Shown piece after piece: positions 15,178 through 22,232 of a stretch of 30,103 nucleotides of DNA. The DNA is from a virus: positions 1 to 30,103 of the IMG/VR virus record IMGVR_UViG_3300030419_000073. One strand, written 5' to 3'. The translations under genes were made by a program, and so were the position numbers. Under the pieces are notes generated by a model. It had not been told where the DNA came from and made no database searches. It was given only the letters and a program-made list of their open reading frames with translations. Numbering within the stretch: position 1 is the stretch's first letter; every line of letters starts with the position of its first letter.

Positions 15178-15903
15178 ATGAGTTTTGGCTATAACATTCT
15201 AGGTTTTGGTTCTTTAGGCGGATCAAGAGTTAGTCCTTTAACACTAAATATAACATCTAACACTAGCGAGTATAATATCCTATCGGCAGCAAATGCTGCA
15301 GGATATGATGCTCCCTCCGGTCAGCCCATAATAGTTAATGTTGCTTCTGGAGTTACTGTAAGTGGTAGCAGTTCTCATGCTATGAGAACAGGAGCAATAA
15401 ATGCAGCATCTCCCCTAACTATCAACGTCACCGGCAATATAGATGGGTATACAGGTGCTAATGGTAGTGCTGGACGGCCCGGAGCAAACGGTTCAGCCGG
15501 TGGAGATGCTATATATTGGGAATCAAGCACACCATATACGGGAACTGGTATTGTTAATATTCTTTCTGGTGGTAAAGTTCGTGGCGGCGGAGGCGGAGGC
15601 GGTGGCGGCGGTCTAGGCCAAGTCAGAGACGGTTATGTTCCTGCTGCCGGTAAAGACCCTTCCACATGCGATGGACCTGATGTAACAGGGTCTACAGGCG
15701 CTACTGGTAGTGCAGGTGGTTTTGGTGCAGCAGGTTCTTCTGGTTCTAGTGGCGGTAGTGTTGGTGGCGCTCCGGGCGGTTGTCCAGTTGTTACAGCAGC
15801 CGGTAGTGGGGGATCAGGAGGAGCGGCAGGTTTTGCTGTTAGAAAAAACAGCAGAACTGTTACCGTTAATAACTCTGGTACAATGAACGGATCGGCGGGC
15901 TAA
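15178..15903 (+). CDS. Polyglycine-rich tail adhesin / receptor-recognition protein
   Basis: The 241-residue protein has an N-terminal beta-type domain (LTLNITSNTSEYNILSAANA, IIVNVASGVTVSGSSSHAMR). Glycine-rich segments follow: GYTGANGSAGRPGANGSAGG, a run of ten consecutive Gly (codons 15583-15612), and a collagen-like TGSTGATGSAGGFGAAG. Variable loops lie between them (VRDGYVPAAGKDPSTCDGPD, PGGCPVV). The alternation of Gly-rich strands with variable loops recalls the gp38 adhesins of T-even and S16-type phages, in which polyglycine II helices display the receptor-contacting loops. It lies directly after the fibre gene, as gp38 follows gp37. The two Cys could form a disulfide. The adhesin role is inferred from composition and position. 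Confidence 0.68.
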   Translation: MSFGYNILGFGSLGGSRVSPLTLNITSNTSEYNILSAANAAGYDAPSGQPIIVNVASGVTVSGSSSHAMRTGAINAASPLTINVTGNIDGYTGANGSAGRPGANGSAGGDAIYWESSTPYTGTGIVNILSGGKVRGGGGGGGGGGLGQVRDGYVPAAGKDPSTCDGPDVTGSTGATGSAGGFGAAGSSGSSGGSVGGAPGGCPVVTAAGSGGSGGAAGFAVRKNSRTVTVNNSGTMNGSAG

Positions 15904-15904
15904 A

Positions 15905-16699
15905 ATGAAAGTTTTGATACCGAGTAGCGGCGGAATAAACTCCACATATGCACTGTGGCGCTGGCTCTCTCAAACAAGCCATGAAGTTGTGTCTGTGCAT
16001 TTTAAAGAAAAATATTTATCTGATGACAAGATTCAAGCAGGAGAAGATGCTGCTGTTGCAATTAAAGATTGGTTAAAAGCTAACGTAAGGGATTTTACGT
16101 GGCTTTCTCCTGCATCTGTTGATTCTATTGCTGAAGAAAAACTACCTACTAGACAGGGAGGTAGTGAAGTTTCTCAGGGAGATATTAGTGTTCTTCTTAA
16201 TAGAAGAAATAAAATAATAACTGCAGCAAAAGATAATAGTTGTGACGGAATAGTTAGTGGGTACAGTCTTGAAAATACATCTTCGGATAGAATTTGGGAT
16301 ATTAGAGAGCATAGTTCAAGGGTAAGCTGGTCAGGTAAAAATTTTTATGGTGGCGCGGCAGATATAGAGTTTGAACCTCCTGATCCTTTTCCCTCAAGAA
16401 CAGATACAGGAACTTTCCTAGAGAATTTATCTGGCAGGTTTGAACAATATGAGGCACTACCATCTGCTTTGAAAGACTTAATATACAAGAATTTTGGAGA
16501 CGATATAGACATGTGTACGCAGCGTGGCACATGGGACGCATATGAAAAGTTTAGCGGCACAGGGGCAGAGTTTGATCAGTGGCTGGCTGAAAAAACCTGT
16601 GCGGGCAAGTGGCGTCCTAATGCTGGTGCGGATTACTTTTATAGAAACAATCAGCGCAAATTTCTAAGGGAGTTACGGAATGGGGGGTATAATTTCTAA
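15905..16699 (+). CDS. QueC-like PP-loop ATPase-fold protein
   Basis: The 264-residue protein opens with a PP-loop (ATP pyrophosphatase) motif, PSSGGINSTYALW, and continues like QueC, the preQ0 synthase of 7-deazaguanine pathways. A VVSVHF strand, a helix with AGEDAAVAIKDWL, and LLNRRNKIITAAKDNSCDGI correspond to the RN-containing helix and the VITG strand of QueC. Two departures are notable. The signature SGGxDS has Asn12 in place of Asp, and the C-terminal zinc cluster (CxxC-type Cys motifs of QueC) is absent, only isolated Cys (DMCTQRG, KTCAGK) remaining. It may therefore act on a different substrate or be non-catalytic. It starts one base after the adhesin stop and overlaps the next gene by 20 bases. 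The composition is A+T-rich (18 G+C of 60 at 16201-16260). Confidence 0.65.
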   Translation: MKVLIPSSGGINSTYALWRWLSQTSHEVVSVHFKEKYLSDDKIQAGEDAAVAIKDWLKANVRDFTWLSPASVDSIAEEKLPTRQGGSEVSQGDISVLLNRRNKIITAAKDNSCDGIVSGYSLENTSSDRIWDIREHSSRVSWSGKNFYGGAADIEFEPPDPFPSRTDTGTFLENLSGRFEQYEALPSALKDLIYKNFGDDIDMCTQRGTWDAYEKFSGTGAEFDQWLAEKTCAGKWRPNAGADYFYRNNQRKFLRELRNGGYNF

Positions 16700-17219
16700 A
16701 GTTCTTGTTTTCTTCTACACGGCAGTAATTTTATGTGCAGTGCTTAATTCACAAGCTAGTGCTGCAGACACTAATACCGTATCTTCCACCGTAGTTACAG
16801 ACAAGACTCCACCTACAGCCTCTGCACCTTCTGTAGTAATTAACAATACAGACGTATGTAAGAGCGCCAAGAGTGCAGCAGTGCAGACACAGATATTTGG
16901 TTTTGCAAGTGGTATTACCGTAACAGATGCTACCTGCGAACTGCTAAAACTTAGCCGCTCTCTGTACGGAATGGGCATGAAGGTAGCAGGGGTTAGCCTA
17001 CTCTGCACAGACCACAGGGTATTTGACGCTATGTGGATGGCAGGTACTCCCTGCCCCTATAAAGGAAAGATAGGGGATGAAGCAAGGGTCGCATGGGAAG
17101 CCAACATGAAGGATGCGCCTGAAGGAAACACAGTCTTAATTGAGAAAGAAGAGAAGTCTAATTATTCAGCACGGACTGAAAGCTACGAGTTCCCGGACGA
17201 ATATGAAAACTATGATTAG
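16680..17219 (+). CDS. Exported four-cysteine protein of unknown function
   Basis: The 179-residue protein has a signal peptide (ISKVLVFFYTAVILCAVLNS, cleavage probably after QASA). A Ser/Thr/Pro-rich linker follows, then a small domain with four Cys (DVCKSA, ATCELLKL, SLLCTDHR, GTPCPYKG). Spacing and export suggest two disulfides in the periplasm. The LSRSLYGMGMKVAG helix and FDAMWMAGTPCPY segment are the most family-like parts. The acidic C-terminal tail (EFPDEYENYD) overlaps the next gene. The cysteine in the signal region is not in a lipobox. No known function is recognised; candidates are an envelope modifier, such as superinfection exclusion, or a virion component. Confidence 0.62.
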   Translation: MGGIISKVLVFFYTAVILCAVLNSQASAADTNTVSSTVVTDKTPPTASAPSVVINNTDVCKSAKSAAVQTQIFGFASGITVTDATCELLKLSRSLYGMGMKVAGVSLLCTDHRVFDAMWMAGTPCPYKGKIGDEARVAWEANMKDAPEGNTVLIEKEEKSNYSARTESYEFPDEYENYD

Positions 17220-18501
17220 ATGGCTTCTTTTTCTATCTGTGCTGTTTGCAATTATGGCAGTCACATTTAGTTCTGATGCAGAAGAGACAGAGATTGTTAC
17301 GGGACAGGAGACTAGCCCAAACTATATACCTGAGATGGGGCAGTTTACCAGATCAGGCGGCACCAATACAGGCGGGGGCAGGGGGTGTTCTTCAGGCAAC
17401 TTCTGTACCGCAGGTAAGCAGGGACCGGGAGGAACGTACACAAGCACATTTGATCTGGAAGACAACATGACTTTGGATCAGATTAACCGGGGGTTTGATA
17501 TGGACTATGGTGTGGACGTTGAGTCCCACTCAAGTAATTCTGTACTAGCCTCATGTGTAGGCGGCAACGTCATGCAGAACAGTGACTGTCGAGATATATT
17601 CAATCTTACTGTTACTCTGCTAGATGTAGACAATGTTGTACACAAATTTGAACATGAAGTTGAGTTAGATTTTACTGGAACACGGCCCTTTGCTTTTTCT
17701 CAAACCATACCAGAAAATGACTTCACAGGACTAAGGGGGGAGTTTGAGTTATTCGGCATAGATGCGGGGTTTCCAAGTGGGTTTTTCGGGCCTCGATTTG
17801 ACAACCCCTTCCTCACTACGACTTTCGATCTCGTTACAATTTTAGAGACAGAGGTGTTAAATATCATTGAACTGCAGCAAGAAGTAGAAGTTGTTGATAT
17901 ACAGGAGATAGAGATAGAACTTGAGCCTGTAGAGCCTGAAGAAGTGGAGATAGCCACAGAAATAGTGGTTGAAGAAATTGAAACTGTAGAACTGGAAATA
18001 GAAGTGCAGCAGCCTGTAGAGCCGGAAACTGCACAGGAAGAAATGGAAGTTACTGCAGAGGTTGAAGAAGAAATACAAGAAGCGGAAGTAGCTGAAGAAG
18101 ATGTTGCAGAACCAGAACCGACCGAGCAAGAACCTGCTACTGAGACTGCTAGCGCCGATGAGCCAGAAGAACAGCAAGAAGAACAAGCTGAACCCGCTGA
18201 AAAGAAAACTGTTGCTCAGAAAGTTAAAGAGAAAGTCGCTAAAAAGATTATGAGCAAGATGAACGACAAGAGCAAGTATGACTCGACTAATCAGGTTAGG
18301 ACATTAGCCGTCATGGGCGTTCTTGGTAACAGCCGTAGCTTCTTTGGCGCACAGGCTACTCTGCAGGATACTCCCGGCTTTTTCAGCGGGGCTACCATAC
18401 CGGATGGTAGTATACCTACAAATAACACAGCGCAATACCTGATGTTTGGCGGTAGCAATCAGGCACACTCTCAAATGATGGATAGCCAATGGCAGAGGTA
18501 G
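17203..18501 (+). CDS. Exported protein with long Glu/Val-rich low-complexity region
   Basis: I place the start at ATG 17203 rather than GTG/ATG-type codons further upstream, because the product then begins with a clean signal peptide (MKTMIRWLLFLSVLFAIMAV, cleavage near SSDA). This gives 432 residues and a 17-base overlap with the previous gene. A mature N-terminal domain carries four Cys (GRGCSSGNFCTAG, LASCVGG, NSDCRD) and beta-type segments. Residues ~224-335 (nt 17872-18207) are almost wholly Glu, Val, Ile, Pro and Gln in short EVE/EIE/EPE repeats. A basic KKTVAQKVKEKVAKKIMSKM helix follows, then a conserved-looking C-terminus (RTLAVMGVLGNSRSFFGAQA). The low-complexity region could span the periplasm as an extended or amphipathic rod. 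Function is unknown. Confidence 0.65.
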   Translation: MKTMIRWLLFLSVLFAIMAVTFSSDAEETEIVTGQETSPNYIPEMGQFTRSGGTNTGGGRGCSSGNFCTAGKQGPGGTYTSTFDLEDNMTLDQINRGFDMDYGVDVESHSSNSVLASCVGGNVMQNSDCRDIFNLTVTLLDVDNVVHKFEHEVELDFTGTRPFAFSQTIPENDFTGLRGEFELFGIDAGFPSGFFGPRFDNPFLTTTFDLVTILETEVLNIIELQQEVEVVDIQEIEIELEPVEPEEVEIATEIVVEEIETVELEIEVQQPVEPETAQEEMEVTAEVEEEIQEAEVAEEDVAEPEPTEQEPATETASADEPEEQQEEQAEPAEKKTVAQKVKEKVAKKIMSKMNDKSKYDSTNQVRTLAVMGVLGNSRSFFGAQATLQDTPGFFSGATIPDGSIPTNNTAQYLMFGGSNQAHSQMMDSQWQR

Positions 18502-19028
18502 AAGTCGGTGGAGTAAAGTTTAAAGGGGGCAAGATGATGGTCTTGCTTACTGTACTATCTACTGCAGGGGGTGCTTTGTGGGCTGGCTTTGAGTTTTACA
18601 AAGACTACATGGATATGCGCGAGAAGATAGAAAGCTACTCTGCGCCAGACCTATCCGGCTTTGATAAAAAATTAGCCGTGCTACGACAGGACATGAATAA
18701 TCTCAAGGAGCTAGAGGCAATAATAAAACAGTCAGCCTCAGATGCCAGAGACTATGCAAGAGACATAAAAAACGATTTAAAAGACGAGATTGTACGAACA
18801 GAAAAATTAGTCGAGGCTGTAGATCGTAGAACCAAGACTATACAAGATGATGTTCGCAATGCAATAGATAAAGAGAATGATCGTAACAATACCTTGCGAG
18901 ACAGAATAAATTCTCGCATGGATAGCTTGGATGACTCTCTATCTAGCAAGATGAAAGCATTGCAGGAAGAAACAAATGCTAAAATTAGAAAAGCATTAGA
19001 TAATCCTCTTTCTAATATGCGGAAATAA
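18489..19028 (+). CDS. Membrane-anchored coiled-coil protein
   Basis: The 179-residue protein begins MAEVEVGGVKFKGGKMMVLL. One transmembrane segment (residues ~17-37) follows, then a long, highly charged helix from residue ~55 to 175 with heptad-like spacing (KNDLKDEIVRTEKLVEAVDR, RDRINSRMDSLDDSLSSKMK). The topology is that of a membrane-tethered coiled coil, comparable with inner-membrane spanins, although a clearer spanin pair exists at 29342-30071. Its position just upstream of a small holin-like gene points to lysis or envelope remodelling. It overlaps the upstream gene by 13 bases and ends directly before the promoter at 19030. Confidence 0.62.
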   Translation: MAEVEVGGVKFKGGKMMVLLTVLSTAGGALWAGFEFYKDYMDMREKIESYSAPDLSGFDKKLAVLRQDMNNLKELEAIIKQSASDARDYARDIKNDLKDEIVRTEKLVEAVDRRTKTIQDDVRNAIDKENDRNNTLRDRINSRMDSLDDSLSSKMKALQEETNAKIRKALDNPLSNMRK

Positions 19029-19029
19029 C

Positions 19030-19058
19030 TTGACTTTTTCTTTCAAATAGGGTATAAT
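19030..19058 (+). promoter_or_regulatory. Near-consensus sigma70 promoter
   Basis: TTGACT (19030-19035) and TATAAT (19053-19058) are separated by exactly 17 bases. The match is five of six in the -35 and six of six in the -10. It lies in the 33-base gap between two genes, the only such site I found in an intergenic position. The -10 ends only three bases before the ATG at 19062, so the expected transcript start (~19065) would fall inside that codon or after it. The promoter probably serves the following genes (19249 onward) rather than the 19062 frame. Confidence 0.75.
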
Positions 19059-19061
19059 ACT

Positions 19062-19259
19062 ATGGACCTAAAGTCTCCTGAATCACTAAAGAATATTACA
19101 GACACTACTATCGCTACTGGTTTAGTGTCTACACCCATCTGGTTGCAGTGGGTAGAACAGGGCCTTCAACTATTTATGCTGGTTGGCGGCTCCATTCTTT
19201 TAATCTTCAGGCTGTGGGCCATGTATCAGGAAAGGAAGAAGAAGCGAGATGGAACTTAA
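19062..19259 (+). CDS. Small holin-like membrane protein
   Basis: The 65-residue protein has one strong transmembrane segment (GLQLFMLVGGSILLIFRLWA, residues ~33-52) and a short, very basic C-terminal tail (ERKKKRDGT). The soluble N-terminus is about 27 residues. Size, single hydrophobic segment and positive tail fit small holins or pinholin/antiholin partners; a neighbouring coiled-coil membrane protein is consistent with lysis. There is no good Shine-Dalgarno, and the start codon lies within three bases of a near-consensus -10 box, so its translation probably depends on read-through transcripts from upstream. It overlaps the next gene by 11 bases. Confidence 0.58.
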   Translation: MDLKSPESLKNITDTTIATGLVSTPIWLQWVEQGLQLFMLVGGSILLIFRLWAMYQERKKKRDGT

Positions 19260-19416
19260 CATTACAGACAACTTAGTAAAGGTGCTGGTGCGCCAACGTG
19301 ATATGGCTATGTCAAAATGTGCAGAGCTAGAGGCAAAGCTACTAACTGTAAGCGAAAGACTAGCTGAATACGAAAACAAAGAACACGCCGAGGATTTGTT
19401 TAAAGACAAGGAATAA
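19249..19416 (+). CDS. 55-residue coiled-coil protein
   Basis: This short frame, MELNITDNLVKVLVRQRDMA through AEDLFKDKE, runs from ATG 19249 to TAA 19414-19416. A purine-rich GGAAAGGAAGAAGAAG precedes it and supports initiation. It is almost entirely helical, with heptad-type spacing (AELEAKLLTVSERLAEYENK) and one Cys. It overlaps the holin-like gene by 11 bases and ends three bases before the next ATG, filling the gap neatly, which argues that it is real. Function unknown. It would be the first complete gene downstream of the 19030 promoter. Confidence 0.62.
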   Translation: MELNITDNLVKVLVRQRDMAMSKCAELEAKLLTVSERLAEYENKEHAEDLFKDKE

Positions 19417-19419
19417 AAT

Positions 19420-20856
19420 ATGGCAGAGGAAAACCAAGAAGGAACAGAGCAGACCGCTGAAGAAACGGCAGAGCAAACTGCTGAAGAAATTCAAGCAGGT
19501 CAGTTTACCCCGGCAGGAGCAACAAGCAACCTTTTAACAAAGGTCACAGAAGAAGCGGCTCTTGATACAGCTACTTCTCCTGCGTTGCCTACAGGCACAA
19601 CTGTACCTTTTCAAGAACAGCAGGTCCAGCAGGAAGAACTATTTACTCCTACTCAGTTAGCTGCGCCTATGACGGAGCCTGTTAAGGAAGCCTCTGTAAC
19701 AGGATTAGAGTTGCCAACTCCCCCGCGCACAGCGGCAGCTACCTATCAGTCCTTTGTAGAAGAAGATACTCCAGAGTTTGCTGCAGCACAAGGGCAGGTA
19801 TCTGCACAGTCTCTTGTAGGTGACATTGAAGGGGCAGTGTCTGAGGAGTCAATTGCACAGGGAGCAACTGCAGAGCTAGACGAGAGAGCTACACTCAAGT
19901 TCCAGATGGGTAAACTCTTTGAGTCTTTTGAAGAAGGCAAACCTCCTCCTGCATGGGCAGCACCTGCGGTAAGGCAAGTAGGCGGCATGATGGCACAAAG
20001 AGGACTAGGACGGTCCTCTATGGCCGCTGCAGCCATTAGCCAATCAATCATGGAGTCGGGCATACCGATTGCCGCACAGGACGCAAACAAGTATGCCACC
20101 ATCCAGCTACAAAATCTCAACAACCAACAGCAAGCTACTCTGCAGAATGCAACCACCTATGCTGCAATGGACAGGGCTAATCTTAGTGCAGCCATGCAAG
20201 GCGCTGTAAACAATGCCCGTGCTTTCCTGCAGATGGACACGCAGAACCTGAACAATGAACAACAACTAAAAACAATTGATCTGCAGTCTAAGTTTCAGAA
20301 GATGTTTACTGATCAGGCGCAGGAGAATGCAGCCAGACAGTTTAACGCAAAGTCTCAGCTACAGGTAGACCAATTCTTTACTGAGTTAGAAACACAGGTA
20401 GCCAACGCTAACGCTAGCCGTATAGCAGCTATGGAACAGTTTAACGCTGACCAGACTAACGCAGCGTCACGTTACTTTACAAAAATTAACGATGCACGGG
20501 AGCGGTTCAACATCTCCAATGAGAACCTGATACAGCAATCTAACGCAGTGTGGCGTAGAAATATAAACACAGCCAATACTGCTGGTCAAAATGAAGCTAA
20601 CCGTACAAATGCACTGAACCTGCTAGGAGTTACACAAGCATCCTTGGACAAGCTGTGGCAAAGATACAGAGACGAGGCTACGTGGATGGTTGAGATATCT
20701 GAGAACGCTGCACAAAGAGCGCACAATGCAGCTATTCTAGCCCAGACACAGGACTTCAATGCAGATCAGTATGAAATAGAACGCGAGAGTCAGTTCTTTA
20801 GTGCGCTTGGTAGTACCGTGATCAACGGTGTGTTTGGTATATTGGGAGCAGAATAA
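19420..20856 (+). CDS. Internal virion / ejection-type protein (Gln/Asn/Ala-rich helical)
   Basis: The 478-residue protein has an acidic, disordered N-terminus (EQTAEETAEQTAEE...). A conserved-looking centre follows (WAAPAVRQVGGMMAQRGLGR, SSMAAAAISQSIMESGIPIA). A long helical region then carries many repeats of N-x-x-N-x-Q type (IQLQNLNNQQQATLQ, DTQNLNNEQQLKTIDLQ). The last ~25 residues are hydrophobic (LGSTVINGVFGILGAE). Composition and position before two very large proteins recall the gp14-gp16 ejection proteins of T7-like podoviruses. The equivalence is by context and architecture, not a motif match. Confidence 0.6.
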   Translation: MAEENQEGTEQTAEETAEQTAEEIQAGQFTPAGATSNLLTKVTEEAALDTATSPALPTGTTVPFQEQQVQQEELFTPTQLAAPMTEPVKEASVTGLELPTPPRTAAATYQSFVEEDTPEFAAAQGQVSAQSLVGDIEGAVSEESIAQGATAELDERATLKFQMGKLFESFEEGKPPPAWAAPAVRQVGGMMAQRGLGRSSMAAAAISQSIMESGIPIAAQDANKYATIQLQNLNNQQQATLQNATTYAAMDRANLSAAMQGAVNNARAFLQMDTQNLNNEQQLKTIDLQSKFQKMFTDQAQENAARQFNAKSQLQVDQFFTELETQVANANASRIAAMEQFNADQTNAASRYFTKINDARERFNISNENLIQQSNAVWRRNINTANTAGQNEANRTNALNLLGVTQASLDKLWQRYRDEATWMVEISENAAQRAHNAAILAQTQDFNADQYEIERESQFFSALGSTVINGVFGILGAE

Positions 20857-20857
20857 A

Positions 20858-21595
20858 ATGAGTTTAGCTGGAATGTTTGATACTTACTATTCTAGCCCGG
20901 AATTTGGGTCAAGTTATAGTGATTACGACTTTGATTATATAGATACAGTTTTTCAACCTACCTATGACATTGGGATGACAGATACTATTTCTTATGGTAT
21001 GGGAGATGATGAAGCAGAGGGTATGTTCTACAATCCAAACGAAACGGGGGGTGTTGCGTTTGATCTTGCAGATGAACGGATTGATACTAGCATGTATGAT
21101 GCGTATGGATATTCAGTACAAGAAGGCGTAGGAGAAGATGTTCAAAAAGGTGCACTATTTGCGCCACGAACTAGCCTAAAAGAAGATATATTTGATTTTC
21201 TAGGTATAGGCAAAGAAACAGCCAAAGCAATCAGCGCGTTTGCAAAAGCGGCTCAGAGAGGTGGCGGTAAACAGGGGCAAGCACAGGGCAGGGGTAGAAC
21301 TGGTCCTGCACTTCCTACATCAGCCCGTGCGCCAACGACAGCAGCAGGTAGAACATCTAGGGCTAGACAGGCCACTAGCGGTGAACGTGCAGTACAGGCG
21401 GCTATCTCTCAGTCTAACAGAGCGCAGTCTGCAGCCAGAGCAATCGCTGACCAGATGGCTAGGGCTGGCACAGTGACTACTACAAATGATTTAGCCGATA
21501 TGATATCTGGCTCGACTAAACCTGCTGGAACTAAAACTAAGCTTCCCGGTACGCAACTTAGACAGCTAGCAATACCACGAACACAAATGGCATAA
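20858..21595 (+). CDS. Virion-module protein with acidic/aromatic N-terminus and basic C-terminus
   Basis: I chose ATG 20858, one base after the upstream stop, over an in-frame codon at 20828 that would overlap by 29 bases and add an unlikely N-terminus. The 245-residue protein has a Tyr/Asp/Ser-rich first third (YYSSPEFGSSYSDYDFDYID). A short helix (EDIFDFLGIGKETAKAISAF) follows. The last ~115 residues are Arg/Gln/Ala/Thr-rich, disordered and basic (GQAQGRGRTGPALPTSARAP, SNRAQSAARAIADQMARA). The basic tail could contact packaged DNA or membranes. The family is not recognised; its place inside the ejection-protein block suggests a virion component. Confidence 0.55.
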   Translation: MSLAGMFDTYYSSPEFGSSYSDYDFDYIDTVFQPTYDIGMTDTISYGMGDDEAEGMFYNPNETGGVAFDLADERIDTSMYDAYGYSVQEGVGEDVQKGALFAPRTSLKEDIFDFLGIGKETAKAISAFAKAAQRGGGKQGQAQGRGRTGPALPTSARAPTTAAGRTSRARQATSGERAVQAAISQSNRAQSAARAIADQMARAGTVTTTNDLADMISGSTKPAGTKTKLPGTQLRQLAIPRTQMA

Positions 21596-21605
21596 AGGAA
21601 ATACA

Positions 21606-22232
21606 ATGGCGTTAAATCCCGATCCATACTACCGCGACCCTAAGATAGAGGAAGCACTGCGCCCACAAGAGGGCAGCATTGATGCCATTGACAGGTTCAA
21701 CGCGCCTCCTCCCGGCCACTCACTAACCTCAGAGCCACAGAAATGGGCGTGGGAAAAACCTGCACAATATACCGTTCCCGAAGAAGCTATGGAATGGGTG
21801 GTTAGCCGTATAGAGCAGCCAGAGGTAGAAGAAAACTTTCTGCGGCTCATGCTTAGTGGTGTGCCTATTGAGGCTATTACAAATACAATTACCTTTACAG
21901 GCTTTACAGAGGGTCACTGGAGTCCTGACATGTCAGAGATATTGAAGATGCCGATTGCCATGCACTTTATGGGGCTAGCCCTAGAGAATGGCATACCTGC
22001 AACCATCTTCAACAAAGACCCCAATCTTGCAAAAGAAGAAGACATGATACCTGAAGAGAAAGTCATGGCTGTCATGGAAGCAAACAGGCCAGACATGTAC
22101 AACAAACTTATGTATGCAACTGATCTTCTGTTAGAGGAGGATGGGGAGATGCTTGAAGAAGCGGGTGCAGAAGCACCTCCTATGATTGAGGATGCTAGCT
22201 TTATGGAAATGCAAGAAGAGGAGATGGTCTAA
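21606..22232 (+). CDS. Conserved-type protein of unknown function in the internal-virion block
   Basis: The 208-residue protein begins MALNPDPYYRDPKIEEALRP. It is acidic and mostly helical, with a compact centre (EEAMEWVVSRIEQPEVEENF, LSGVPIEAITNTITFTGF) and a Met/Glu-rich tail (EDASFMEMQEEEMV). AAAGGA lies 7-12 bases before the ATG. The last stop overlaps the ATG of the next gene (TAATGG), so the two are translationally coupled. The centre resembles a short helical interaction domain; I know of no function. Confidence 0.55.
   Translation: MALNPDPYYRDPKIEEALRPQEGSIDAIDRFNAPPPGHSLTSEPQKWAWEKPAQYTVPEEAMEWVVSRIEQPEVEENFLRLMLSGVPIEAITNTITFTGFTEGHWSPDMSEILKMPIAMHFMGLALENGIPATIFNKDPNLAKEEDMIPEEKVMAVMEANRPDMYNKLMYATDLLLEEDGEMLEEAGAEAPPMIEDASFMEMQEEEMV

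Noticed and set aside
16686-16691. TATAAT-like box near the end of the QueC-like gene
   Set aside because: No acceptable -35 at 16-18 bases upstream, and it lies inside coding sequence.
17140-17202. Longer N-terminus for the Glu/Val-rich exported protein
   Set aside because: It would place a charged 21-residue leader before a clean signal peptide and overlap the previous gene by 80 bases.
20828-20857. Upstream start for the basic-tail protein
   Set aside because: ATG 20858 lies one base after the upstream stop, matches neighbouring spacing and avoids an overlap with a poor N-terminus.
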